A DNA stretch of 64,000 nucleotides from Mucilaginibacter roseus (GCF_021215455.1 NZ_JAJPWV010000003.1:62001-126000); one strand, 5' to 3'; counted from the stretch's first letter, positions 23,642-32,321 are shown. A program made the numbers and translations. The notes: generated by a model not told the origin, from the letters alone.

Positions 23642-23905
23642 GGAATTTGGAACTTATAGTATACTTTCAAATATTTATACAACACTCATCTAAAATTTTG
23701 CGTCATAAAACATATCACTATCCCCATTTTGTCGGGTAGTTTGTTTCAAAAAAAGACTTAATAGTTTGAAAAAAGCTTTTATATTTTATTGGTAGCTCGC
23801 AAAATATTTAAAATGAAATTTTGGTTGATCATAAGCCTTATTAAATGCTACCAATGAGAGTTAATAAGCACACTTTTTTAGGGGCGAAACAACTTTCCCA
23901 ATCCA
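23642..23905. other. AT-rich non-coding stretch with a long-spaced inverted repeat
   Basis: There is no supported gene here. ATTGGTAGC at 23788-23796 and GCTACCAAT at 23847-23855 form a 9-bp inverted repeat 50 bp apart, which might be the end of a small transcript or a remnant of an element. Composition is strongly AT-rich compared with the surroundings. Confidence 0.35.
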
Positions 23906-24457
23906 TCACATCCTCATGTAATGCAATGCAACATGGCCTGATTTAAAGGGAATGGTATCAACCAGCTTAAGGTTAAGCTTTTGTTGAAGGCTGCCGGCAA
24001 CCAGTAGCGGTCTGCCATGACCGACGACTACCGGGTGTACCACCAAGTTAAATTCATCAATAACATCGGCGGCTATCATCTCAGGCAGCATACTCACGCT
24101 ATCCACAGTAATACTTTTGCCGGGCTGCTGCTTTAATTTCAGGAGTTCGGCCACGGGGTTTTCACGGACGATGTGGGTATCTTTTCGTGCGTTTTCGAAT
24201 GTTTTTGAAACTACTATCTTATCAATGGCAGTGAACCTTTCGGCAAATCTGTTCTCGGCCGGTGTGCCCGACTGATCTTTTGCTACATCAGCCCAATAAG
24301 GGAACATTAGCTCATACATTACCCGGCCAAAAAACACCAGGTCTACATCATCCATAGTACCGGTAAAATAATCAAGTAGTTCTTCACTCGGACTCATAGC
24401 GGTATGGTCGCAATAACCATCAAGGCTAATATTTATTCCGAATTTTACTTTTCTCAT
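23906..24457 (-). CDS. Dihydrofolate reductase/RibD C-terminal family protein
   Basis: The ATG at 24455-24457 gives MRKVKFGINISLDGYCDHTA (183 residues); the longer frame adds nine residues that do not fit the family. The fold is that of RibD_C/DHFR-like reductases: ISLDGY at the start, LVFFGRVMYELM, KIVVSKTFENA, ITVDSVSMLPEMI and a closing VVVGHGRPLL. These proteins bind NADPH, but the substrate of this common stand-alone subgroup is not known. It is a single gene, oppositely oriented to the acyltransferase. Confidence 0.75.
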   Translation of the reverse strand: MRKVKFGINISLDGYCDHTAMSPSEELLDYFTGTMDDVDLVFFGRVMYELMFPYWADVAKDQSGTPAENRFAERFTAIDKIVVSKTFENARKDTHIVRENPVAELLKLKQQPGKSITVDSVSMLPEMIAADVIDEFNLVVHPVVVGHGRPLLVAGSLQQKLNLKLVDTIPFKSGHVALHYMRM

Positions 24458-24564
24458 TTTAAAGTTTTTTAAGAGTTTTATCAAAAGTAAAGCATAGCAT
24501 TATACATCCAGAGGGCAATAAGCGACAAAAAGAGAGGGTTTTAGGCCACTCGTAGCTTACCGCA

Positions 24565-24592
24565 CGCGCCCTTCGACAGGCTCAGGGTGACA
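24565..24592. repeat. Intergenic repeat related to the CCTTCGACAGGCTCAGGG element
   Basis: The stretch contains CCCTTCGACAGGCTCAGGGT followed by GACAGG. Very similar short motifs (GTCACCCTGAGCCTGTCGAA on the other strand) recur between genes in many unrelated bacterial genomes. It has weak internal symmetry (CCCT...AGGG) and may be REP-like. One copy only was seen in this window. Confidence 0.5.
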
Positions 24593-24635
24593 GGCCACCT
24601 ACACGTTTTCTTATATTCTGCTATCTTTAGCCACC

Positions 24636-25754
24636 ATGCTATCTAACCAATTAAATGCTAAACCCCATTACCAAATACTTGACGGGCTGCGCGGCGTTGC
24701 GGCGCTTATTGTAGTTACCTTTCATATTTGCGAGGCACATGCCACCAGTAAGTTTGATATGATGATCAACCACGGTTACCTGGCGGTTGATTTCTTTTTC
24801 CTGCTTTCGGGCTATGTAATCGGCTACGCTTATGACGACCGTTGGGGCAAGCTCACCGTCGGCAATTTCTTCAGGCGCAGGCTGGCAAGGCTGCAGCCCA
24901 TGGTTATTGTCGGCATGATTATCGGTGCCATCTGCTTTTACTATTCCGATTCGCCGCTGTGGCCCAACATACATACCGTACCTGCCTGGAAGCTGCTGGT
25001 GGTTATGCTGGTTGGTTTTACACTGATACCGGTACCTGCATCGTGGGATATACGCGGCTGGCAAGAAATGCACCCGCTGGATGGGCCGGGCTGGTCGTTA
25101 TACTTTGAGTACATTGCCAATATATTATACGCCCTTGGCGTGCGCAAATTACCCAAGTGGGCATTATCGATTTTGGTGATCGCCTCGGCAGCTTTGCTGG
25201 TACACTACCTGTTAACCGGCCCCAACGGAGACGTTATTGGCGGGTGGACACCCAACCTGGAGCACACCCGCATTGGCTTTACCCGCATGCTGTTCCCATT
25301 CTTCGGCGGTTTATTGTTATCGCGTATTACCAGGCCTATCTATATTAAAAACGCTTTTTTGTGGTGCACTGTTATGCTGGTTGCGGTGCTGGCCGTACCG
25401 CGCATTGGCAGTCCCGAAAATGTATGGGCAAACGGCTTGTATGAATCGCTGGTCATCATCCTGGTATTTCCGCTGATTGTGTATATGGGTGCCAGCGGAC
25501 AGATCCATAGCACTAAAGGCAAACAGGTCAGCAAATTCCTGGGCGATCTGTCGTACCCTTTATACATCACCCATTATCCTTTTATTTATGTTTATACCGG
25601 CTGGGTTAGCAGAGATAGGGGCATGAGCTTGGGCCATGCATTGCCATATGCCGTACTTACCTTCGTGATATCGGTATCGGTAGCTTATGCCGCGTTGAAA
25701 TGGTATGATGAACCGGTTAGAGCATGGTTAAAACGACGGACGCTAAAAGCCTAA
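24636..25754 (+). CDS. Acyltransferase 3 family membrane protein (OafA/YrhL-like)
   Basis: The protein has 372 residues with about ten membrane helices. It opens with the family signature YQILDGLRGVAALIVVTFHICE, where the His is the proposed catalytic residue, then YLAVDFFFLLSGYVIGYAY and FFRRRLARLQPM (the R-R-x-x-R-x-x-P motif). SYPLYITHYPFIY sits near the end. Such enzymes O-acetylate or otherwise acylate surface sugars, peptidoglycan or antibiotics; the acceptor is not known. No SGNH domain is fused at the C-terminus. It is not in an obvious operon. Confidence 0.85.
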   Translation: MLSNQLNAKPHYQILDGLRGVAALIVVTFHICEAHATSKFDMMINHGYLAVDFFFLLSGYVIGYAYDDRWGKLTVGNFFRRRLARLQPMVIVGMIIGAICFYYSDSPLWPNIHTVPAWKLLVVMLVGFTLIPVPASWDIRGWQEMHPLDGPGWSLYFEYIANILYALGVRKLPKWALSILVIASAALLVHYLLTGPNGDVIGGWTPNLEHTRIGFTRMLFPFFGGLLLSRITRPIYIKNAFLWCTVMLVAVLAVPRIGSPENVWANGLYESLVIILVFPLIVYMGASGQIHSTKGKQVSKFLGDLSYPLYITHYPFIYVYTGWVSRDRGMSLGHALPYAVLTFVISVSVAYAALKWYDEPVRAWLKRRTLKA

Positions 25755-25763
25755 CTGGTGGAT

Positions 25764-26855
25764 TTATTTTTTATCAACCTCGTCAACAATGGACCTGATC
25801 ATGCTATCCAGTTCCTTTACTGAATCCTGCAGATATTGCCATTCGGTTGTTTGCGGGGCATGGCCATCGGCATTTATCAAATCCATCAACCCGAGTATGG
25901 ATGCTACCGGCCTGCGCAACTCGTGCGATTGCATAAAGGCTATGTTTTGTAACGATTGCTTTTGCATCTGCACCATCTCTTCATTCTGTATGCGGCGCGT
26001 TATATCAATAATGTCGACAGACACACCAATAATCTCACCCTCGGCATCAAAAGCAGGTTCAAACTTTACCAAAAACCAGGCATCTGCACCGTTGCTTTTC
26101 AACTTGCGCTCATCAAACACGGCTGTACCGCGCAGCGCCGTATTGTAATCCCGGTAAAAGAGGGCTAAATGATCGGGGTGAATGTAGTCGGTCATTTTTT
26201 TGCCCCGCTCCAGGCTGCGCCCGTAGGCCGAACGTACGTGATTGTTCCAGGCTTTATTAAAGGCGAGTATCTCAAAGTTGCGGTTCAATAGCAAATGCTG
26301 TTCTACCGAGCTCTCAAAAAACGAGCGCAACTCAATTTCTGTACGCCGCATTTCAGCCTTCTGCGCTTTAAGCACCAGCACACTGGCTTCAAACTCCAAT
26401 ATACTGATCACCTGTCGGGCAAGTATATCCAGCATTTCGGCCTGCTTGGGCGACAGGTCCGACGGCCGTTTTCCTATCACACATAGGCTGCCTAAATCAT
26501 ATCCATCATGCGTGGTTAGCGGTACCCCAGCGTAAAACCTGATATGCGGATCATCCAGCACCAGCGGATTGGCGGCAAACCGCTCATCAAGCATAGCATC
26601 CTTAACAATCATCGTCCCCTTATTGCCAATAACATGATCGCAAAAGGCGTCGCAACGTGGCGTCTCACTAAAATCAAAGTTGTGCTTAACCTTAATGTGC
26701 TGCACATCTTCATCAATAAAAGTTATCAATGCCGTTGGCTGTCCGCAAATGTATGCAGCAAGGCGGGTTATTTCCTGCAGCTGATTTTCATAATCTACGG
26801 GCAATTGCAAAAACCGTTTAACCGTTTGCAACCGTTCAAGCTCTTTGAGGGGCAT
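25764..26855 (-). CDS. GAF-PAS-HisKA protein lacking a kinase ATPase domain
   Basis: The protein has 363 residues. Residues 1-165 are a GAF domain (LAAYICGQPTALITFIDED, HIRFYAGVPLTTHDGYDLGSLCVI), then a PAS domain (FFESSVEQHLLLNRNFEILAFNKAW ... GVSVDIIDITRR) and a HisKA segment with MQSHELRRPVASILGLMDLI, a complete phosphoacceptor H box. The protein ends about 60 residues later without N, G1 or G2 boxes, so it cannot phosphorylate itself. Similar shortened proteins are frequent in Sphingobacteriaceae and may act as phosphate acceptors or light/redox-sensing scaffolds. The stop is genuine in this sequence and no ATPase domain remnant follows. Confidence 0.78.
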   Translation of the reverse strand: MPLKELERLQTVKRFLQLPVDYENQLQEITRLAAYICGQPTALITFIDEDVQHIKVKHNFDFSETPRCDAFCDHVIGNKGTMIVKDAMLDERFAANPLVLDDPHIRFYAGVPLTTHDGYDLGSLCVIGKRPSDLSPKQAEMLDILARQVISILEFEASVLVLKAQKAEMRRTEIELRSFFESSVEQHLLLNRNFEILAFNKAWNNHVRSAYGRSLERGKKMTDYIHPDHLALFYRDYNTALRGTAVFDERKLKSNGADAWFLVKFEPAFDAEGEIIGVSVDIIDITRRIQNEEMVQMQKQSLQNIAFMQSHELRRPVASILGLMDLINADGHAPQTTEWQYLQDSVKELDSMIRSIVDEVDKK

Positions 26856-27047
26856 ATATAGTAATTTGAATGGTTGAGCTGCTTACCAATAAAGCATTAC
26901 CGATAAGTACGGTTTTTAATAGCCTTTGGTTGTAAAAAAAATTAATTAAAAGGGTAAAAAATTAGCATCCTGCTGTAAAAAGCTAAAAAGCTGGAAGCGC
27001 CTTTAAATTATTTTGTTTTGCTTTGCACATACTAAATACATTTCAAC

Positions 27048-28448
27048 ATGGAGATTAACCTATTTGAAAAACAGGTTTACACCAACCGCCGCGAAGTACT
27101 GAAACAGCGTTTTGGCAACGATGGCATTTTGCTGTTTATGGGTAATGAGGAAAGCAGCATGAACTATAAGGATAACACCTTTCCTTTCCGTCAGGACAGC
27201 AGCTTTTTGTATTATTTCGGGCTTGATGTACCAGCGCTGGTGGCTACTATTGATACCGAGACCGGCGAGGAGGTCATTTACGGAAACGAACTTACTATTG
27301 ATGATATTGTGTGGACAGGTACGCTGCCCACTGTTAGCGAAATGGCCGGCATGGTAGGCATTAGCCACACCAAGCCTTACAACGCGGTAGCCGACTATAT
27401 ACAGCATGCCATCAGCAAAGGCCTTAAGGTGCATATACTGCCACCCTATCGCCCGGAGAATGTAATTAAGCTGGCCAGCTGGTTCGGCAAAAACACAGCT
27501 AAGGTTAAAAGTTTGGTTTCCGAAAAGCTGATCCGCACCGTGGTTGGCCAGCGGGTTATCAAATCGCCGCTTGAAGTTGCCGAGCTGGAGAAAGCCGTAA
27601 ACATCAGCATTGATATGGAGCTGGCTGTTATTAAAAACGCTAAGCCCGGTGTTAAATGTTACGAGCTGGTATCGCATGCGCACCAGGTGGCTATCGCCAA
27701 TAATGCGCGGTTGGGTTATCCGGCCATTATTACTACACAAGGGCAAACACTGCATACCCACTATTATGGTCACGAACTTAAGGATGGCGATATGGTGTTG
27801 AGCGATATAGGCGCCGAGAATGCCATGCATTATGGTGGCGATTTAACACGTACTTTCCCTGCCGGTAAAAAATTCACCGCCAAACAGGCCGAGCTTTACA
27901 ATACAGTGTTAAACTCAATGGATCATGCCATCAGCATGTTGAAACCAGGCGTCAGGTACCGGGATATTCACTTTGCCGCCTGTGAAAAATTAGCCGAGGG
28001 CCTGGTGAGTGTCGGGATAATGAAGGGCGATCCGGCTGAGGCTTTGGCGGCGGGCGCGCATACCATGTTTTTTCAATGCGGACTGGGCCACATGCTGGGT
28101 ATGGATACACACGATATGGAAGACCTCGGCGAGCAATTTGTTGGTTATACCGATGAATTGAAAAAAGAAACCAGCATCTTCGGACTTAAATCATTACGCC
28201 TGGGACGCGAGCTGCAGGCCGGTTTTGTGCTCACGGTTGAGCCGGGCATCTACATCATTCCGGAGCTGATAGACCGCTGGCAGGCGGAAAACAAGTATGC
28301 CGGCTTTATTGATTACAACGTACTGAACACCTACCGCGATTTTGGCGGCATCCGTATTGAAGATAACTTCTTGATAACCGAAACAGGCAACCAGCTATTA
28401 GGCAAATACCTGCCAAAAACCCTGCACGAAATTGAGGGTTTAAAATAA
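27048..28448 (+). CDS. pepP: Xaa-Pro aminopeptidase, M24B family
   Basis: The protein has 466 residues. The N-terminal AMP_N domain (FEKQVYTNRREVLKQRFG to about 165) is followed by the pita-bread M24 domain. Metal ligands fall in VLSDIGAENAMHYGGDLTRTFP (two Asp), GLGHMLGMDTHD (His), LTVEPGIYI (Glu) and GGIRIEDNFLI (Glu), so the di-manganese site is complete. It removes an N-terminal residue preceding proline from cytosolic peptides. It is a single gene ending at the hairpin shared with the next, oppositely oriented gene. Confidence 0.9.
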   Translation: MEINLFEKQVYTNRREVLKQRFGNDGILLFMGNEESSMNYKDNTFPFRQDSSFLYYFGLDVPALVATIDTETGEEVIYGNELTIDDIVWTGTLPTVSEMAGMVGISHTKPYNAVADYIQHAISKGLKVHILPPYRPENVIKLASWFGKNTAKVKSLVSEKLIRTVVGQRVIKSPLEVAELEKAVNISIDMELAVIKNAKPGVKCYELVSHAHQVAIANNARLGYPAIITTQGQTLHTHYYGHELKDGDMVLSDIGAENAMHYGGDLTRTFPAGKKFTAKQAELYNTVLNSMDHAISMLKPGVRYRDIHFAACEKLAEGLVSVGIMKGDPAEALAAGAHTMFFQCGLGHMLGMDTHDMEDLGEQFVGYTDELKKETSIFGLKSLRLGRELQAGFVLTVEPGIYIIPELIDRWQAENKYAGFIDYNVLNTYRDFGGIRIEDNFLITETGNQLLGKYLPKTLHEIEGLK

Positions 28449-28460
28449 CATCCTTTATAA

Positions 28461-28491
28461 TTAAGGCTGCTTAGTTGATAGGCAGCCTTAA
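28461..28491. terminator. Hairpin between pepP and the tetR gene (convergent)
   Basis: TTAAGGCTGC (28461-28470) and GCAGCCTTAA (28482-28491) pair around an 11-nt loop. It overlaps the 3' end of the leftward tetR gene, so it probably ends both transcripts. T runs are short, so strength is uncertain. Confidence 0.55.
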
Positions 28492-29082
28492 TATACGCTC
28501 CAGCTCCGGTGCTACCTTATTGTTAAAATAAACACTTACTGATGCGGTATGGCTTAGCTGTCCGCTGCTTCTGTTTTCGGCATAAGTGCAGGCCGATTGA
28601 TACAGGTATTTAAAGGATATGAACCTGATGTGAACGTTGCTTTTTTGAAGTAGACCTTGTTCAAAATTATCATATATCGGGTTAAGCAGGTTGATCAACT
28701 CGGTACGGAAGTCCTGCGCCTGAAAAATGGATGGCGACCGCAGGTAACGGCAAATCACACTCGCCTTTTCAGCGTTGTGGGTATTAAAGGCAGCCAGTAA
28801 AGCCCAAAAATCTTCGGTTTTGTGTTCACGATAATCGTTACGGTAAGAACGTAAAGATAAAAAGAGCGCCAGGCTATCGAGGCTTGATTGCAGACAGATC
28901 TGCATTAGATTGCCTAGGTTGCCATACTTAGCTACGATGGAATAACGCTTGGCATTAGCTGCCACGCCTACCTGATCGAGCGTTAATTGCTCAAACCCGT
29001 ATTTGCTGATTAGCCTGATAGCGCTGTCAACAATTTGCTCCTTGCTTTTTGATGTTTGCCTTTGCGTGGTTCTTGTAATCAT
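28471..29082 (-). CDS. TetR family transcriptional regulator (first of two)
   Basis: The protein has 203 residues with an N-terminal helix-turn-helix: KEQIVDSAIRLISKYGFEQLTLDQVGVAANAKRYSIVAKYG. The recognition helix departs from the usual S-x-x-x-x-Y-F pattern (AKRYSIVAKYGNL), so it may bind an unusual sequence. The C-terminal ligand domain has no recognisable specificity. It lies downstream of another tetR gene and both carry the same 28-bp dyad in their upstream regions, which suggests cross-regulation. Confidence 0.75.
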   Translation of the reverse strand: MITRTTQRQTSKSKEQIVDSAIRLISKYGFEQLTLDQVGVAANAKRYSIVAKYGNLGNLMQICLQSSLDSLALFLSLRSYRNDYREHKTEDFWALLAAFNTHNAEKASVICRYLRSPSIFQAQDFRTELINLLNPIYDNFEQGLLQKSNVHIRFISFKYLYQSACTYAENRSSGQLSHTASVSVYFNNKVAPELERILRLPIN

Positions 29083-29140
29083 GACCGGTTGATTTGATAT
29101 TTTGTGATTGTGATGAATTACGCGCTTTAATAACTAAAAA

Positions 29141-29168
29141 TTAGACACTTTGCGTATTTGTGTCGAAA
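29141..29168. promoter_or_regulatory. TetR-type dyad upstream of the first tetR gene
   Basis: TTAGACA (29141-29147), 13 bp, TGTCGAAA (29161-29168). The inner GACA/TGTC arms are an inverted repeat; the same spacing and flanks recur at 29777-29804. It lies about 60-85 bp upstream of the start at 29082. Confidence 0.6.
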
Positions 29169-29183
29169 TAACAATAAAAAAAT

Positions 29184-29777
29184 TTACGTTAATCCTTTAT
29201 GTAAAATCTGGGCTAACCAGTTTATCTTTTCTTCAAAATTCTGAAGCTTGTTATAGAGCACAATTTCCTGTTCGTAGCTTTTAAATGCAGTTACAAATAT
29301 TTCGGCCAGGAACGTGCTATCTTCCGTACTCAACTGCGCGATCTCATTGTTAGCCTGCGCCCATTGTATGATGTTGTTGAGTATGGCAATCTCGTTATCC
29401 TGCAGCTTATGGGTTTTGGCAGCCAACAATGATGGATCCTGCCTGAAATCCTCAGTTACAAGCTCATAAGATGATACTATTTTTTTAAGGTTACGCAGCT
29501 TTACACTGTAGTAACGCTCAATATTCACCACGAAAGTAGCGTCAGGACTTATCACTTTTTGGCATTCTTTTAATAACTGGCCAAACAAGCGATGCGATAC
29601 CGCATCAAATACTTCCATCTTGTTACGGAAGTAATAATACAGCGTACTCCTACCCTTACCACTCGCCTTTGATATATCCTGCATGCTCACCCGCAGATAG
29701 CCATACTTCTGAAACACCTCTTCGGCAGCGGTAATTATATCCTCACGAACCTTATCTATAGCTTCCGCTTTAATCAT
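29184..29777 (-). CDS. TetR family transcriptional regulator (second of two)
   Basis: The protein has 197 residues with a standard TetR N-terminus: DIITAAEEVFQKYGYLRVSM, QDISKASGKGRSTLYYYFRNK, where GRSTLYYYF is the recognition helix. The C-terminal domain (residues about 60-195) is helical and unassigned. The gene lies 38 bp downstream of acr3 on the same strand, with an operator-like dyad starting at its initiation codon, so it seems separately controlled from the arsenic operon. Its target may be itself and the neighbouring tetR gene. Confidence 0.82.
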   Translation of the reverse strand: MIKAEAIDKVREDIITAAEEVFQKYGYLRVSMQDISKASGKGRSTLYYYFRNKMEVFDAVSHRLFGQLLKECQKVISPDATFVVNIERYYSVKLRNLKKIVSSYELVTEDFRQDPSLLAAKTHKLQDNEIAILNNIIQWAQANNEIAQLSTEDSTFLAEIFVTAFKSYEQEIVLYNKLQNFEEKINWLAQILHKGLT

Positions 29778-29804
29778 TAGACAATTTTACACATTTTGTC
29801 GAAA
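29777..29804. promoter_or_regulatory. TetR-type dyad at the start of the second tetR gene
   Basis: TTAGACA (29777-29783), 13 bp, TGTCGAAA (29797-29804), with the initiation codon overlapping its edge. It has the same arms and spacing as the site at 29141-29168. Confidence 0.6.
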
Positions 29805-29815
29805 ATAAAAAACTT

Positions 29816-30877
29816 TTACCGGTCAATTCCGTAATATTTTTTTCTTAGCCGACTTATCATCTTAACCAGCAATATTAAAGCAGGTACTTCTACCAATGGC
29901 CCTACAACACCCGCAAGTGCCTGCCCTGAGTTAATACCAAACACACCAACAGCAACCGCTATTGCCAGTTCAAAATTGTTACCCGTAGCAGTAAATGCAA
30001 TGGCGGCGTTTTGCGGGTAAGCGGCTTTAAAGCGTTTAGCTGCAAAAAAGCTGATTACGAACATCAACACAAAATAAATTATAAGCGGCAAAGCAATACG
30101 CAACACATCAACAGGAAGTTTAACAATAACTTCGGCCTTTATGCTGAACATAATTATTATAGTAAACAGTAAAGCGATTAAGGTGATGGGTGATATCATC
30201 TTAATATACCGGTGCTCATACCAATCGATACCTTTAAATTTTACAAGCAGGTACCTGCCTGCAAAGCCAGCGATGAAGGGCAGGCCCAAATATATAAAGG
30301 TTGACTGCGCCACATCGGCAGCGCTTACATTAATATTTTCGGCCTTAAAGCCAAACCATGGCAAAAAAACAGTTATAAAAACGTAAGCATAAATGCTATA
30401 CAACAGCACCTGAAAAACACTGTTAAGCGCCACAAGCCCGGCGGCGTATTCCCTGCTGCCATCAGCCATATCATTCCAAACAATTACCATAGCTATACAC
30501 CTGGCCAGGCCAATCATGATTACGCCTACCATATAATCCGGCCGGTCATGCAAAAACAATATGGCAAGTGCGAACATCAATACAGGGCCAACTATCCAGT
30601 TCAAAAAAACCGAAAGGCTTAATAACTTAATGTTGTTAAATATACGCCCTAGATACTCATAGCGCACCTTGGCCAGCGGCGGGTACATCATCAAAATTAA
30701 ACCAACGGCAAGCGGTATATTGGTTGTTCCTGAAGCATAGGCGCCCACTGCCGCCGATAGTTCAGGCATTAAATAACCCAACAGTAACCCTATGGCCATT
30801 GCTGCAAATATCCAAAGGGTCAAAAATCTGTCGAGCAGGCCTAAACGCTTCGTTTTTGAAACATTACTAATTGCCAT
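29816..30877 (-). CDS. acr3: Arsenite efflux permease, ACR3 family
   Basis: The protein has 353 residues with about ten membrane helices. Diagnostic segments are [42 protein letters not shown] (with the Cys conserved for As(III) transport in Acr3) and [20 protein letters not shown]. It extrudes arsenite using the membrane potential. It is the last gene of arsR-DUF6428-arsC-acr3 and starts 1 bp after the arsC stop. Confidence 0.93.
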   Translation of the reverse strand: MAISNVSKTKRLGLLDRFLTLWIFAAMAIGLLLGYLMPELSAAVGAYASGTTNIPLAVGLILMMYPPLAKVRYEYLGRIFNNIKLLSLSVFLNWIVGPVLMFALAILFLHDRPDYMVGVIMIGLARCIAMVIVWNDMADGSREYAAGLVALNSVFQVLLYSIYAYVFITVFLPWFGFKAENINVSAADVAQSTFIYLGLPFIAGFAGRYLLVKFKGIDWYEHRYIKMISPITLIALLFTIIIMFSIKAEVIVKLPVDVLRIALPLIIYFVLMFVISFFAAKRFKAAYPQNAAIAFTATGNNFELAIAVAVGVFGINSGQALAGVVGPLVEVPALILLVKMISRLRKKYYGIDR

Positions 30878-30878
30878 A

Positions 30879-31298
30879 CTAAATATTTACGTAATGGTCA
30901 GCAAAATTGAACGCGTAAGTTTTTATCATATCACGTATCTGCCGGAACTGCTGCATAATTTCATCCGGGGTACCCGTTGCCTTTGCCGGGTCCGGAAAGT
31001 TGTGGTGAAAGCGTTGCACATTGCCTGGAAAGTAGGGGCATGCCTCGTTAGCGTTATCGCAAACCGTAATTACGTAGTCAAAGTTTACATCGCGGTATTC
31101 ATCCACATGGTTTGATGTATGGGCGGATATATCAACCCCATCCTCAGCCATTACCTGAATAGCCTTAGGGTTAACGCCATGTGTTTCAATACCGGCACTG
31201 TAAATATTGGCTTTGCCGGCGCTAAATAATTCAAGATAGCCATGGGCAATCTGGCTGCGGCAACTATTGCCGGTGCACAGTACTAATATATTCTTCAT
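30879..31298 (-). CDS. arsC: Arsenate reductase, low-molecular-weight phosphatase (thioredoxin) type
   Basis: The protein has 139 residues. The P-loop is [15 protein letters not shown] with C8-x5-R14, and the second and third redox cysteines fall around [17 protein letters not shown], giving the three-Cys relay of the thioredoxin-coupled ArsC class. Arsenate is reduced to arsenite for export by the next gene. It is tightly packed in the operon. Confidence 0.93.
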   Translation of the reverse strand: MKNILVLCTGNSCRSQIAHGYLELFSAGKANIYSAGIETHGVNPKAIQVMAEDGVDISAHTSNHVDEYRDVNFDYVITVCDNANEACPYFPGNVQRFHHNFPDPAKATGTPDEIMQQFRQIRDMIKTYAFNFADHYVNI

Positions 31299-31313
31299 AA
31301 AATCACCTTCCTT

Positions 31314-31832
31314 TTAACAACAACCAGATCCGGGAGTACAGCATGACGACGCTGCCAAATTTTGCATTTGCACTTTAGTAACCGGTTCAACTTCAGGCGT
31401 ACCACAGCTGCCACCGCGCTCAATAGCTTTGCATTGCACGGTATCCGGCCTCAAGTCTACTATCAAATCATTTCCAACAATATTGATGCTCTTTGGTATA
31501 AGTTGCCGCGTATCAAACCGCTGGTTACCAAATTCAATTTTAACTTTAGCCGCGGGATGCAGGGGCATAGCTTTCTCAACAACGTTGATTATAGCCAATG
31601 CTTTTTCAACTTTCATTGCCTCGTTGTTACCTTCAGTTGTGGGCTCCCATAATTGCATAACCACTTCTGTCCATACGTTCATCACTCCGCCGCAATCAAC
31701 CGACGTAATTGGCGCTTGCTTAATTTCTGTGATATGGTAAGATGCATCAACCCACTGCCCTTCGGCGTACTGAAATTGTAATGCCAGCCCTTTATGAGCT
31801 GTTAATTGATCTTTAAAAGTTTGCCAGTTCAT
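31314..31832 (-). CDS. DUF6428 family protein of the arsenic operon
   Basis: The protein has 172 residues. The conserved features are HITEIKQAPITSVDCGG, WTEVVMQLWEP and a C-terminal Cys tail SSCCTPGSGCC with two CC pairs, plus Cys residues in KAIERGGSCGTPEVEP. DUF6428 proteins accompany arsR and arsC in many Bacteroidota; a role as an arsenite or metal-binding chaperone is only an inference from the Cys pairs and position. It lies between arsR and arsC, with its own operator copy 22 bp upstream of the start. Confidence 0.75.
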   Translation of the reverse strand: MNWQTFKDQLTAHKGLALQFQYAEGQWVDASYHITEIKQAPITSVDCGGVMNVWTEVVMQLWEPTTEGNNEAMKVEKALAIINVVEKAMPLHPAAKVKIEFGNQRFDTRQLIPKSINIVGNDLIVDLRPDTVQCKAIERGGSCGTPEVEPVTKVQMQNLAASSCCTPGSGCC

Positions 31833-31853
31833 TAGTTTTAGCTTTATTGTATT

Positions 31854-31869
31854 ATTGCAATATTGCGAT
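31854..31869. promoter_or_regulatory. ArsR-type operator upstream of the DUF6428 gene
   Basis: ATTGCAATATTGCGAT matches the palindrome pattern ATCG-n-AATATT-n-CGAT with one mismatch. It is almost the same as the site upstream of arsR at 32222-32237, so a second regulated promoter inside the operon is likely. Confidence 0.6.
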
Positions 31870-31886
31870 CATTATAATCAAAAAAT

Positions 31887-32219
31887 TTAACAGCAGCTAT
31901 TTGCTGTGCCTTTATAAGAGTTGAAAAATCCCTTTAACGTTTCGTTTAGCGCCTTCCATGCCGATGGCTCAATGCAATAACAAACACTTGCACCATCAAT
32001 GTTGCCCTGTATAAGGCCGGCGTTCTTCAATTCTTTTAAATGCTGAGAGATGGTGGCCTGCGCCAAACCCAGCTCCTCTACCAAATCGCCACAAATACAG
32101 GCGTCGGCTTTTATAATATGCTCCAAAATAGCTATGCGCGCCGGGTGCGCTATGGCTTTAAGCATAACCGCCAGTTGATTTTGTTCTTTGGTGAATATTT
32201 CAGTTTTAGTCACACCCAT
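31887..32219 (-). CDS. arsR: ArsR/SmtB family arsenite-responsive repressor
   Basis: The ATG at 32217-32219 gives MGVTKTEIFTKEQNQLAVML (110 residues); the longer frame uses a TTG inside the operator. The winged helix is AIAHPARIAILEHIIKADACICGDLVEELGLAQATISQHLKELKNAG. The C-I-C pair at the start of the DNA-binding helix (DACICGDL) matches the classical As(III) site, and C-terminal SCC adds more thiols. It releases DNA on arsenite binding. It is the first gene of the arsenic operon. Confidence 0.92.
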   Translation of the reverse strand: MGVTKTEIFTKEQNQLAVMLKAIAHPARIAILEHIIKADACICGDLVEELGLAQATISQHLKELKNAGLIQGNIDGASVCYCIEPSAWKALNETLKGFFNSYKGTANSCC

Positions 32220-32221
32220 AC

Positions 32222-32237
32222 ATCGCAATATTACGAT
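32222..32237. promoter_or_regulatory. ArsR operator at the arsR start
   Basis: ATCGCAATATTACGAT is a 16-bp dyad with ATCG/CGAT ends and an AATATT centre, 2 bp upstream of the arsR ATG. A diverged copy lies at 31854-31869. Confidence 0.65.
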
Positions 32238-32264
32238 TAATATTAATCATTGCAAAAAATCAAA

Positions 32265-32299
32265 AAATAAAAGGGCCCTTAAATAATTAAGAGCCCTTC
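32265..32299 (-). terminator. Terminator of the DUF5686 gene
   Basis: Read leftward, AAGGGCTCTTAA pairs with TTAAGGGCCCTT (one mismatch) across a short AT loop, followed by a T-rich stretch (TTTATTTTTTG). It lies 23 bp after the stop codon at 32322. Confidence 0.75.
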
Positions 32300-32321
32300 G
32301 ATATATGTGGAGTTAAGAATT

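Noticed and set aside
27060..27830. A 256-codon open frame antisense to pepP
   Set aside because: It is a mirror of a conserved M24 gene, with no domain or start context.
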